Source: Schistosoma haematobium (lineage: Eukaryota; Platyhelminthes; Trematoda; Strigeidida; Schistosomatidae). Taken from it: a DNA stretch of 64,000 nucleotides. Where the stretch lies: assembly GCF_000699445.3 (NCBI RefSeq), contig NC_067195.1, forward strand, positions 53,176,465-53,240,464, read 5' to 3'. Numbering within the stretch: the first letter of the stretch is position 1; every line of letters begins with the position of its first letter. Both the position numbers and the translations under genes were made by a program. The notes beneath the pieces were generated by a model. That model was given only the letters and a program-made list of their open reading frames with translations, searched no databases and was not told the DNA's origin. Positions 25,370 through 36,359 of the stretch are shown in pieces.

Positions 25370-25446
25370 TTATGTTCATATTTTAATACTTCAAAAGCTG
25401 CTCTTGTTGCAACTCGACGTCTCATCAAACGCGTTTGTACTGAAGA
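25370..25446 (-). CDS. TPC: TPC exon: I-II linker, start
   Basis: The 77-nt exon ends at donor gtgagt. I place the acceptor at tttgaaag, six bases before a more canonical-looking cag, because only this start keeps frame with the IS6 exon. It reads SSVQTRLMRRRVATRAAFEV, matching TPC2's MKSLQTSLFRRR..TRAAFEVL just after IS6. It is basic and cytosolic, ending in phase 2. Confidence 0.88.
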
Positions 25447-26161
25447 CTTTCAAAAGTGAGTTATGAAATGCAAATGAAGAGAATAATAAAACCTGCTTAA
25501 TAATGTATTGTTTTTACAAGCTGACTATACAACCTTCTAAAATAAGGTCAATATAAGCTAGTTGATAGTTTTTCTATTATAGATAATTGAACAAAACTTC
25601 ACATAATTCGAACATTCTTTTTCAACCTTCTTAAATCATTCATTAAATTATATATGCAATGAACTTAAATGACAATTAGGGTATTTAGATTTTAACAAAG
25701 TATATAAATATGATGTTTATTCATTTGTTGGGGCTACGTTTTCACAAAGAAACGTTATAACTTTTGAAATCAACCATGCCTAGTGCTTATTTAGTTTAGT
25801 TACTCCATAGGTATACCTATTTCAAAAATAAAACCTGAATCTATGGAGAAAATAAAAATAAATGTATTCAGTAATGAACAACAAGTTGTTTTTTTATGAC
25901 AACTGAATATCTTCAGTAATTTATAACATATCTCTATTGTATCCATCAAGAATCTTAAACATATAATTATGATTAAGTAGTGATTCATAATTTTCCACTT
26001 TAAGCATAAACAAGACTAGTGTTTTTCAACCTAATTACACCAACCGTTTAGTTAATAGACCAACTAGATTAACATATCTAACTAAGCTTTTATTTTTGAA
26101 CAAAATTATATTTACCTATTGAATAAATTAATATTCTATAATTTGGAGTTGAATTACTTAC

Positions 26162-26292
26162 CATTAAATAACCACTGAACTCACTATATACAGCAGCTGT
26201 GAGAATGTTCAAAAGTACATACAATCCTACACCAAGATAAACAATTGAGAAAATTGCTGTTCCTCTGTTCCCATTATATGGTGGAATTAAAA
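26162..26292 (-). CDS. TPC: TPC exon: domain I S6
   Basis: The 131-nt exon between a tatag acceptor and a gtaagt donor encodes LIPPYNGNRGTAIFSIVYLG then VGLYVLLNILTAAVYSEF and SGYLM. This is the TPC IS6 gate helix (IPAY.KNR.YAIFFIVF... NLLTAI.YS.F.GYLM in TPC2). A Ser occupies the place where human TPC2 has Arg329, a residue reported to contact PI(3,5)P2. The substitution is visible here; its effect is unknown. Confidence 0.95.
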
Positions 26293-28163
26293 CTATAAAA
26301 CAGAAATATAACATAGTATTACGATAATACTATTTCAACGAATTAAGGCAAAAGAATTAAATATAAATCAAAAATACCATTCACTGTTTGTTTATTTTAT
26401 TGACATTTGTCAAATGAAGATTAAAATCTTTGCCTAATTCATCGTTATGAACTAGTTTGTATTTAACATGTTCTTCAAGATGGTTCAAAACACTAACAAA
26501 CAGTTTTAGTAGTACTTTTCCTTAAAAACATTCTCCTTCATTCAGAAGTTGGGGAACACAGAAACAAACTTACGTTCTAGATTACACATTTAGTCACTTT
26601 AACAAAACTATGTGGTAACATTTCAAACTGAGATCCAGATTTTAGAGTTCTAAATCTTCCATGAGCACCAGTTCTTACAGATTACAGATACACCTTACTC
26701 ACGGCTAACAAATACAACGAAACCCAGACCATAAGTGTCCTTCAGGCTATCTCATACCACTTAACAGTTCAACTTAGTCAACAGGGTTTGATGGAGAGAC
26801 GTGTCATTGGTCACCACTCAGAGTTTATTCAACTAGAAGCCCCTTTATGTAGCTCTGTTTCAATAACATTAGGTTATTGATTTTTCTAGAAATACAGATT
26901 TGTGTCTTTTCGTTAACTATAAATAACATAATAATATAATTCGAATATATGCTGATGAGTCCATTGGATTCAACTGATCTCAGTGTTCACTGATTAATTT
27001 TTTCTAATTTAGTTGAGTTTATCTTAACTAACGTCTTCCCCGATATTCAATGAAAACTCTGCTTTTCAAAAGACAAGAATCGGAATGGTTAATTTACTTG
27101 ATTTGAATGATTTTTTAAATTTTGTTCAGTGTTCTCTTCTATCTTTTCTTTTAATGAACTTTGTTCACCTGATAAAACACCATTTATTAAATTAACAAAT
27201 TCGTTATAACTACTTCATATTATCAATCACACAAACCTTGTACTGTAAAGAAGAGTGGATTGTTAACATTGTCGTATTATGTATAAACACACTCACAGAC
27301 CACCATGGTTTCAAACCAAACGAGTGCAAAAAAATTTGCAATTTCATTTATGGTGATCGCTTACTTCACTTGCTCATATTTATTTAACTCTTCTTTTTAC
27401 AAAAATCACTAATCCATTCTAAATGCCTTTTTGTCTTTTTACGATTCACATGTTTAAGTTTTGAACTGTAATATTGGTTTTATTATCTAGGCCCACAAAC
27501 ACAATAGAAATAAGTGTATTGAGGTACAGTCGATTTTAATGTTATAGTTCACTGATTTTGGTTGACCTAAATTCTTTGAATGACGAGACCTTGTGCCAAA
27601 CTATTCGAATCGTTGCATTTGATGTAAAACTTGGGATTAATGTAACCGCTCATTTTCAATAAAAGTACTACTCATGTATATATATATATTTTAAATATTC
27701 AAAATCATTTTATAATTTAGTTTTAATATGTAGAAATAAAGCAGTCAAATGTGAAACATTTATTCACATATGATATTGGGTGAGGATTGTGCCATATCGT
27801 CAGCTAACTGAAATTAAAAAGTGTAAACCGTTACATTTCAAATCAGTATCACAACTATACCATCTTCGGAGAATGATATGAAGCTTTTAAGTTCAGTTTT
27901 TGAACAAAATGTCCGGTGGCTCCTGTTGTACAACGATTCTCTGACTTTTGTTAGTGAATGATAAAATCTACTTCAAATTTTACGAACACTCCCACGTCAC
28001 TTAAAACTAACTGTCTATTAAGATACTAACAAATGATCCTAAACTTGAAGTGGTTGTTTTTATTGAAAACCTTTAATTTAAAAAACTATACTGCTTTTTA
28101 ACTACTATTAAAACACTAAACACATTCCATATAAAAACTTCTTTTCGAAATCATTTGACTTAC
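26293..28163. other. TPC intron
   Basis: AT-rich, with a short TA run near 27678. No feature recognised. Confidence 0.4.
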
Positions 28164-28254
28164 TATCAGGATGATTCGTTGTGGTTAAAAGTACCAAAAG
28201 ACTGAATAATGTATCATAAAAGTCAGTGAATGCAGTAGTTGTGGTATTGACGAC
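28164..28254 (-). CDS. TPC: TPC exon: domain I pore helices and filter
   Basis: The 91-nt exon has a clean acceptor (ttacag) and donor (gtaagt). It encodes FTDFYDTLFSLLVLLTTTNHPD. The LLVLLTT.N.PD stretch is the pore-helix 1 and filter I region of animal TPCs. The filter reads T-T-N, where vertebrate TPC1/2 have T-A/S-N, with NHPD for NNPD. It joins in frame (phase 1) to the IS6 exon, giving PD-I-LIPPYNGNRG. Confidence 0.93.
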
Positions 28255-29423
28255 CTGTAAAAAATTAGCAAATCACTTAACATGGCTACCAAGAGTAAAT
28301 TAATGTTTACTATAATGTTACGGCATTTATCCAATACAATTTCGGGTTAATAATGTATGATATATTTTACAAATGAAAACTTGTCTTAGACAAAGAATGC
28401 AAATAAATTTTATGATTCACTTATAACTTTGCGTAGAAGTAAAACTTGATGTATCATTTTAGCAAATACAGGCTATTCATGATCGTAGAGAGGTAAATAT
28501 CTTCTTCAGTTTTAATTTGCAGATTTCATTTTAATTACCTGGTAAAACGATATCGTATTTATTCAACCTTCTAATTTGTCTTTCGTTATTTTGCTTTCAA
28601 CCTCTAGAAAATGCCTATTCACATCATGTAAAGTACAGTCATGCAAATACATTCACTAATAATAATATAGTGAACTGCTTTATTATATTTAGTTTTTATA
28701 CTTTTGACAACATACCTAGATAGTATTACTGTTTTCGTCGGAACTAAAGCTTGTAATACTCTGATACGTTCCTATCAAATTACTGACATATTATTAGTAA
28801 GGTTACAAATATTGGATAAACTGAAACAGAGTAGTGAAACGTCTAGTTTTTCAAACACGTGAGTCTGTCTCGGTGATTTTATTAAGTACTGTGGTCATTG
28901 AATATTTACTCCTGGATATTGAGTAAAACAGAATTATACCTTTCAAAAATAAGTGAGTTAATTACCTAGATCACCAATTCACTACTATGAACAATGCCAT
29001 GCAAGTGAAATCTTAAAGCCAGTTATTAAATTTTACTTTAATATCTGCTACAAACTTATTAATTATCAGAAATTTAGGTACAGATATTTCACATCGATTT
29101 GTGACTTCTAAGAAATAGGTAATGTCGATCCTTTATGTGGGATCGAACCTAGAAAATCCCTGGTTCCTGGCCAGTTATATGTTGTCGCTTTACGAAATTC
29201 ATTATTGATCAACATACAACTGGAATCAGTTCAAAGTTATCCTGCCCTTCATTTGATTCTATGTAGTTCTTAACCTTTTTCGGGTGAGATTCCAACCAAT
29301 ATTAAGCAAAATATAAAACGTTTTCTAGCTGTATTCTAAAGGTTATAATTTTTTTAATATTTATCGTTTAAATAAGAACTACAAAGACAAATTATCATTA
29401 AAAGACATACTATTTTAACTTAC

Positions 29424-29517
29424 ACTATTCTTAGTTAAATCTCGATTTGGTTTATTGAAAACGCACATTGCAACTAAAGTAGCCGAAATTAACCAAAATC
29501 CCAGCAGGAATAGAAGA
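29424..29517 (-). CDS. TPC: TPC exon: domain I S5
   Basis: The 94-nt exon runs from acceptor caag to donor gtaagt. It completes an Asn codon from the previous exon and then reads LLFLLGFWLISATLVAMCVF, a single membrane segment, followed by the polar NKPNRDLTKNS. Position and hydrophobicity fit IS5 and the following luminal turret. It ends in phase 0. The acceptor lacks a strong pyrimidine tract, so the exact 5' boundary is slightly uncertain. Confidence 0.85.
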
Positions 29518-30737
29518 CTTGATTATTTTCGCCAAGAAAGTAGTACACGAAGTGAATGATTAAAAAAGAAAGAAACTAGTAGATCAAGAACATTATTAGC
29601 TTATGCTTTTAACAGATAAACCTCAAAAACTACATTACATGACTTGAAAGCCAAAAGATGATTTTTTCCTTCAAAAGGCATAATTTATATTTCATAAGGA
29701 AAATTAACCTCTTTATGACTTAAGTGATTTGATGCGAAATTTACACTGATGATAAGAGTAACTATTAGAGACAATATGTAATTATATCTCTCACTGTCCG
29801 AAAGTCATTCACCTGATTCTCTACTTAAATATTTTGATAAGTAATATGTCGATGATATAGAAAATCAAATACTTGAGGCCAAATTAAAAAAGAATAAATG
29901 TTAAAGTTTTTGAGAAGTAATTAGAAGTTAATGGTCATTCCTCAGTAACTTATATTATGATCAACTGGCTATAGTAACTAATCCAACACGTCTTTACTCA
30001 TCGCAGTACTTGATGCTGATGTATTACACTTCTAAGCTCTAACATGTTTTTCCACTTTACTGTGAACTAATTTGATTAAAAATCTTCAATCTTTCGGCGG
30101 CTACAGTTATCCGCATACATTAAATTATGAAAAAATTCCCGAAAGTATTTTTCATTTCAAAATCACATATTGGCTAAAAGAATCTCTCAAACATTAGTCT
30201 AACTGTAATGTGTATAGGGTCATAAATGTTGTTTTATCATTAATTTTTACTGTCTTTATGGCTTAAGGGTTTAAATAACTTACTGATATCTACTATGGGG
30301 ATAAAAATCCTGTTTACTCATCTAAACAAGGAAGCAAACGCCTTTTGATGATGTTCCAAGGATCTGTTTTTCTTCAGATAAGCAATGTATGAGTATCCGT
30401 GACTTTAGGAAAGGAAGAACATTCTGGCAATATATTTCGACTCAGTGGTAAACAGTCATCCTTGAGCTATCATTACAGTAGTAATTTGAGCGTATTGGTA
30501 AGTTGTGTTCTCTGCGTTTTTCAATACTCGTATTCGTAATACTATTCTATTTGTTTTATTGATCAGGTGATTTTTAATTCCAAATGATAATTGATAGTTT
30601 AACTTAGGAAGCTTAGGTACAAAGCTTAGGAACATGTCAACTAACAAAACAGAATGAAAAAATAGGGGCCATTAAGACTAAAATGAATTCACATAACTCT
30701 CAATCAAAAAATACTAAATGGAATGTTTTCAGCTTAC

Positions 30738-30844
30738 TTAAAAAGTGTTGGCAGTGTTCTTCTGTAACACTTTAAAACTTTCTTCATTAATTGTGAGCTA
30801 CTGATAAGAAAATACGGCCGAATAAGACGACGAATGCGATAATA
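30738..30844 (-). CDS. TPC: TPC exon: IS4 and IS4-S5 linker
   Basis: The 107-nt exon (35 codons plus 2 nt) starts at a catatag acceptor and ends at gtaagc. It encodes YYRIRRLIRPYFLIS then SSQLMKKVLKCYRRTLPTLF. IRRLIRPYF is the short IS4 of TPCs. LMKKVLK is the IS4-S5 linker, whose lysines correspond, as I recall, to the PI(3,5)P2-binding residues K203, K204 and K207 of human TPC2. All three are kept. The 2-nt overhang joins in frame to the next exon. Confidence 0.92.
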
Positions 30845-31203
30845 CTATATGAACCAAAAACATTTAGATTAATTTTGTTTCGCTTAAACTAGAACAGTGT
30901 AAAATCAGACAACAAATGGTAAAATAAGCTCGTCATATAAAATAAAATTGGTCTATTTGTGGCCTACAGTTGTCATTTGATAAATAATACCTGGACAAAA
31001 TATTGATTATGTTTCAATCCGAAAACGTAAATAATTTTGTACTCACAAACGTTTATTGGTATCTAAGCATAAATTTGTGTGATCTGAGGATAATATATAT
31101 TCCTTACATAAGTCAAATTATTGAGAATACTCGTAGCAATTTTTGAAAAGATGGCAACTTTCAGTAGTAACTTATGCTACTGGACAAGAATATCGAAGCA
31201 ATT

Positions 31204-31290
31204 TTCACAAGAGATACATATGCCATAAACGGACTGAATAAGTGCAGCCCTTAACAAATAATCACAAATTAAAGGCAAATTCAGTTTTGG
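31204..31290 (+). repeat. Dispersed repeat segment shared with Sm-alpha neighbourhoods
   Basis: The sequence around cacaagagatacatatgcca, followed by ggactgaataagtgcagccc, resembles 7040-7110 and 4805-4870. It probably belongs to the Sm-alpha repeat unit outside the hammerhead. Confidence 0.45.
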
Positions 31291-32111
31291 ATTATTTAGA
31301 CTGGTTTTTGTATATTTGAACAAAACTCCAAACCCAGCCTGATACTTTCACATTTATATATGTGACGAAGTTTCCTTGAGTCAGTTCCATTCTGGTTAAA
31401 GCTTGAAACTTTAAATTAGCGCTTGTTATTAGAAAAGTGCATAATGCGTCTATGATCACTATTTTTGAGGCCTTACGGAAGTTCAGGTACGCGTCAGATT
31501 TCCGGACACACTGATTACGACGCCATTTATAGATACTGATTCTCGTAACCTGTTAATAGCATTTCTGCTAATATAGTGACGGTGAAAAGCTGATCAAAAA
31601 TGATAAGTACAAACATTTGACGTGAATAAAATTTCGTTAATTAATCCGTGGTTAACATATATATATATTATTATATGTATAAGAGGAAGTCTGATTATTG
31701 AGTTCTGCATTTACTTTAAGATAAACAAATTAGGCTGAAATGTACACGGAATTAAATATTGGTCAAATACAAAATAGCCCATATTGAAGTTATTTTTCAG
31801 ATATTTTTAATTTAAGCAAATTTTTATATAAAATAATATTCAAGTGTAATCTAGTTTTATATCTTACTTCGGAGCATCGAAGTGACAAAGAAACTATAAG
31901 GTCCAAAAGATAAATTACAAGGAAAATATGTTTTCCAATTAACCACGGATTTTCACGAACCCAGGGAAGTCCAAATGCTCCTGACTAAAAAATTGTACGC
32001 AAAATAGTTGGCGCAATGTATAAAAATCTATAAAACCAGTTTACAGTCAGTTAGCTAATTTTGTGCACCCAGAGTGAATATCAAAACACAATATTAAACA
32101 ATTATCTTTTT

Positions 32112-32485
32112 CAATAGTTAAGATCATGAGTCACTTGAAGCTGGACCACCATGGAAAACCTGAAAGCACTGAACTGTTGTGAGATAGTAACTCACTGATG
32201 ACAATGATGGATGTGTCGCTCAATTAAGTGGATTATTTGAAGCTAGATATTAACACCATTGGACGCCGGCTCATTGGTCTAGTGGTTAAGTGCTCGCGCG
32301 CGAAACCAGTAGGTCCTGCATTCGAATCTCGCAGGGGGCGAGGTCGTGGATGCGCACTGCTAAGGAGTCCCACAGTAGGACGAAACGGCCGTCCAGTGCT
32401 TGCAGGTTTTCCACGGTGGTCTAGCTTCAACTGACTCATGATCTTAACTATTAAATTACTATAATATCTACAAAAACTTATCTGA
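32112..32485 (+). repeat. Fold-back SINE family B unit with 12-bp TSD
   Basis: The left arm 32112-32171 is an inverted copy of the SINE's 3' tail. It is followed by a complete plus-strand SINE: head GCCGGCTCATTGGTCTAGTG, B box TTCGAATCTCGC, hammerhead at about 32353-32400, tail ending near 32452. The entire unit is bounded by the perfect repeat aattatcttttt (32100-32111 and 32486-32497), so it inserted as one piece. The hammerhead has good stems I, II and III, but CTGAGGA reads CTAAGGA, which should inactivate it. Confidence 0.85.
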
Positions 32486-34336
32486 AATTATCTTTTTAAT
32501 TAGCAGATTAAAATACAAGATGGTCCAAATACTTAAAGTTGTCAGGTCATTTGATTACAGACAGTGGGCAGAAAATAAAATTTTAGAATACTTTGAGCAC
32601 AGTTTTTAAAGACAAAAATAAAGCTTTTTTGAAAGCTAAAATCACCAACGTTATTCGCTTTTTTTTAGAAAGCGGTTCGGTAAGTAGACTTGTACTTAGT
32701 AATCTTAAAATACGTTTTGTGTAACTAAATACGGTTAAACGTCTAATTGTGAACAGTCTATCTATTAACCCTAGCGACGAATTCGTCGGTATATGTAAGG
32801 TAAAACGGTTAATAAACCCATCAGAACTTAATGCACCGATTAGCGAAATAGTTATTTTCATCATGATATCATGTTCCTGCTTGATTGACTGTGTTTAGCT
32901 ATTTCTTCATTACTTATAAATACCGGCCAAATACAGATGATCTAAGTGGAATAATTTAATTAGATAATGACAAATATATATCTTAATTACAAGATTTGTA
33001 ATAGGATGATACAGTAGTTTGGCCGGTAATTTTACATTTTTAAATAGTATGTTTTAAACTGTAGGTAGTTTGTTGTTCGAGAATTTATCTAACAGATTGT
33101 TGAGCGCTAATATAGTTAGTCTTGTCATTAAGCAAACTTTTGGTTGTTTAAACTTTTACGATAATGTTGAATTTAAAACGTTTATTCGTCCTGACATTAA
33201 ATATATAGAATAAAGTTAAACCTGGTCATAAAAGAATATTGTACAATCTGCATAAAATGTACAGAAAAACATTCAATTTCCAGGTATTGATTACTTTAAA
33301 AGAATTGAAAATTTGCTTTTCATCAGGCTTCTACCAAAACGTGGTCCACACTCTTATACTAGATAATTTCTGATGTCCTCCCAAAACGCTTTTTAGTTTA
33401 GAATTCTGCATAAAGAAACTACTCGTTTATGTTACAAAATATCTATAACTATAAAGTAAAAACGGTTTTGTCGCTTTTATGACACTGTAAAATCTTGGCA
33501 AGTGGCAGATGAGTAAAGCTCAATGTAAAACTTGGTTTAAAATTACAGGAAGGTTAAGTATTTTGTGATCTCAGTTCATTTATACTTCATCTAGTGTTTG
33601 GAAGATTACTTTTGTAGCTATATTTGCATTCAGTATGCTACGTTTATTTTTACAAAATAAAGCTCTTATCACGTTGTTCCTTATTTTTTCTGTCGCCATC
33701 TACGCTGAAAAATATCTCCAGGCTGACATCGCCTTCTATTTCTGCATTTATACAGCATCAAGGCGACACGTATATTCTAGGATACCCTTCATATCGTGAA
33801 GTTATTCACCTTTCTCGTTCTAATCTACTGTTTAGCATGTTTATGTGCCATTTCAGGCCGTTGATGTCGAAAAGAAAACTGACCTTTTGAGTTCAATTTA
33901 TTTGTAGTTGGTTTTCAATTAAAATGTCTTACAAATAACATTCGTTTTGGCATTACTTATTATTTTGTCGCTTACTACCTTAACTTTCTATATGACTCAA
34001 AACGTCGAAAGTTTCGTTGGAGTGTACTACATGGACAACTAGGTTAGGCAGAGTAATGTCTTTTACATTCGTCTATCTGTCAATGAGAAAATGTTTTTAA
34101 ACGTCTAAAATAAAATGGAAACGAAAAAAATAGTTTTGACCATTTAATTATTCATGAGTTATTATCGAGAAACTAAGTAACCCTCAAAGCATACAATTCG
34201 TTCCTCTCAAGATTTTAACCCTAAATTGATATCGATGAATTGATGTCGGATTATAAATACATATAATTGGTGATATTCACAGATAGTAATTTATAGTTTA
34301 AGAATCTCTATACGGATACAGAACGTAGAGACTCAC

Positions 34337-34570
34337 CAGCAAAATTGATTGGATAGATATGATCAACAAACACAAAAACTCTATTCCTTCTGTGACTCCA
34401 CATGGTAGATTTGGAGGTTTTAGTTTCAACCTGATATCGGACGACATTGTCAGGGAGGAAGGCCATTCGAAGAATGGAAGCAAGAACAATACCACTAAGG
34501 AAGCTCGATGAAGTATCGTTAAACGCAGACCGTGCGACAATTCATACATAATCAAACTATGTTTGTCCAG
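34337..34570 (-). CDS. TPC: TPC exon: domain I S1 and start of S2
   Basis: Exactly 78 codons in phase 0. The acceptor is at cacaag, before LDKHSLIMYELSHGLRL, and the donor is gtgagt. It carries the diagnostic TPC signature FFEWPSSLT followed by PCGVTEGIEFLCLLI, which in TPC2 is the end of IS1, the luminal loop and the beginning of IS2. The join to the 34626-34726 exon keeps frame and gives IEDAEN-LDKHS. This is the strongest single piece of evidence for the domain I identity. Confidence 0.92.
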
Positions 34571-34625
34571 CTTGTGATTTATCGAACGGTACTAAAGTAC
34601 TCTCATAAATATAACACAATCTTAC

Positions 34626-34726
34626 ATTTTCGGCATCCTCGATGAGTACTCTGGCCTGCTTTAGTGCAAGATCTAAAGATTCTGGACGAAAAATGTTTAG
34701 GCCTACTTTCATCAATCGAGTCACTT
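34626..34726 (-). CDS. TPC: TPC exon: N-terminal cytosolic region
   Basis: The 101-nt exon runs from acceptor gctacag to donor gtaaga. It encodes a Glu completed by the previous exon plus 33 residues, including LALKQARVLIEDAEN. This matches the cytosolic helix just before IS1 in animal TPCs (a D-Q-A-x-V-x-I-E-D-A pattern). It starts in phase 1, so an upstream coding exon is required. No start codon was found in 34727-42192, which is filled with retrotransposon debris. Confidence 0.8.
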
Positions 34727-36359
34727 CTGTAGCAAAGGAACGTCATTCTTGAGACTAATATGATGCATTCACGAGATTAGATGTGAGCATTTAACAACCC
34801 TGTCGAGGTCAAATTTGTAGAGCTACAGCAAACAAACAACTATTTCAGTGAATAATTTTGGCTTGTGAAAATATTATAGAAAGAAATTTTCATTAATGTC
34901 GTTCATAGCATCAGACTTTGCTTTATAGCATTTACTAGGGTAATTTGTAATTTTATGGGATACAGAATTAAAGATGCCACAAGTATTCGGAGTTTGACAA
35001 CAGCCTCATGAGTAACACCATTTATAATCGGAACGTGCCAACCCAGGCAAATCAGAAACTGGAAGCGAAGGGGTTCCAAGATATATTTGACAGACTATCG
35101 ATATGCTGACCACCAACTTAGATGATCTATGTCGAATGATTGCAGTCCTAATCCAGTTAGACGGGAGTAGTGTGACCAACAGCTGACGTCGAAGTCACAC
35201 CTCGAGGTCAGCACCTAACATGCACTATCTCTTCGTCGCATCAAGGTACTATCGATGCTTTGAAGATTGTACAAAACAACGGAAGTCATTACAGAAATAT
35301 ATTAGTTAAAGTAGGTAAAGTCGAAAGCGTGACCACCACCTCATGGGTCAGTCCATGGTGTACGATATACTAATGCGCGTTGGTTGTTCTTGGCTCAGAC
35401 GAGGGTCGATGAACCGTTCGATATTCAGTGACCCGCCTGCCGGATGATTTGGCTAGGGCTCAGTGACATTTCACTGACCTACAGATATATCGATAACTGA
35501 CAAATCTAAGTTGGCTAGTGGTCTTAGGAGATGTGAAGCACGGCGTACTCACTCGTGATCTGATGTGGATGCATGACCGAGCTCGTTCAGCTAGATGACT
35601 TTATTAGAACTAATGCGGTCATCATCAATTTTCAGAGACTTACCAAGCTACTGATTTCGGGAATTTATTTACCATTACAGCATTATTTAACCACAAACGA
35701 AATGCCTTTTCTGTTCTTGAAATAAAGTCTGGATTATGGAGATCTAAAAACCTACATCAATCTTCCTTTAGCTTACTTTTAAATATTATTGATCATGCTG
35801 AGTTGGTTCTCTTGACGGTATTTAGTAAAGATTGATCATTCATTGAAGTTTGCACTAAAATATGATTAGGTTTGGTTTAAACCGTTTCACCCTCCTCCGG
35901 TTTATTCTGGGTTTTATTAATCGGGTTGGACAAATAAATTTCTAGTACTTTTACTCCATGCTTTATTCGTCAATTGTTTGGCGGTAGTATAATTTGAAGA
36001 AACAGATAGTGCTGAATTCAACTGCGCACCTACTGAATCAATAATTGTGGGCCTTCCGAACTCTTTTCAAGAGACTAATTATCCGTTAGTTTTATTCATG
36101 TTTTGACGGCTTTTAGTTAATTTTGTTCAAAGACCATAATGTTCAAGAGTATGTTTTCTTGATGGTCGACAGTAATGCTTGCCTAGGTCGTCTTGATCCA
36201 TACTGTCAGAAGAATGAACTCGGTCAAGTATTGTAGTCAAATCCATGTGAAGTTCTTCACTTTCTCCAGACGGCTAGAGGAAGAGAACAGATTCCAAATC
36301 TCCGTGCAGTCCTTCGAAGTTTGCTTCGAGAAGTGTGGTGGTGATACTTTGATATGCCC
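34727..36359. other. Unresolved, more GC-even sequence 5' of the TPC exons
   Basis: Base composition is more even than in flanking introns, suggesting old transposon material. I could not identify a TPC first exon, a domain or repeat ends. Confidence 0.3.

Larger units (their letters stand above)
30845..34336. other. Large TPC intron region expected to hold the IS2-IS3 exon
   Basis: The flanking exons need an exon of whole codons (phase 0 on both sides) encoding IS2-IS3. I could not find it. The 93-codon minus frame at 32583-32864 is hydrophobic and basic but does not match TPC IS2-S3. The region also contains the fold-back SINE at 32112-32485. Confidence 0.4.
2339..34726 (-). other. TPC: Two-pore segment channel gene (TPC2-like), whole recognised extent
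   Basis: This is the gene span implied by 16 minus-strand exons that read in order as a two-domain voltage-gated-like channel: N-terminal helix, IS1, IS4-S5 linker, IS5, pore I, IS6, I-II linker, IIS1, IIS2-S3, IIS4-S5, pore II, IIS6. TPCs are Na+/Ca2+ channels of endosomes and lysosomes, opened by PI(3,5)P2 and, through accessory proteins, by NAADP. Most junctions are phase-consistent. Not found: the start codon, the IS2-IS3 exon (expected in 30845-34336) and the stop. Junctions 13913-10493, 10185-8596 and the 3' end are phase-inconsistent or open, so further small exons probably exist. Introns are full of SINEs and other repeats. Resemblance is strongest to vertebrate TPC2. Confidence 0.9.

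Noticed and set aside
32228..32439. tRNA gene, from A/B-box-like sequences here and at 13700, 22300, 48640 and 55460
   Set aside because: No full cloverleaf. The box sequences recur with the same SINE body each time, so they are SINE promoters.
32583..32864. 93-codon minus-strand frame as the missing TPC IS2-IS3 exon
   Set aside because: It is hydrophobic and basic but lacks any TPC IS2-S3 resemblance and has no well-placed splice sites. Treated as chance.
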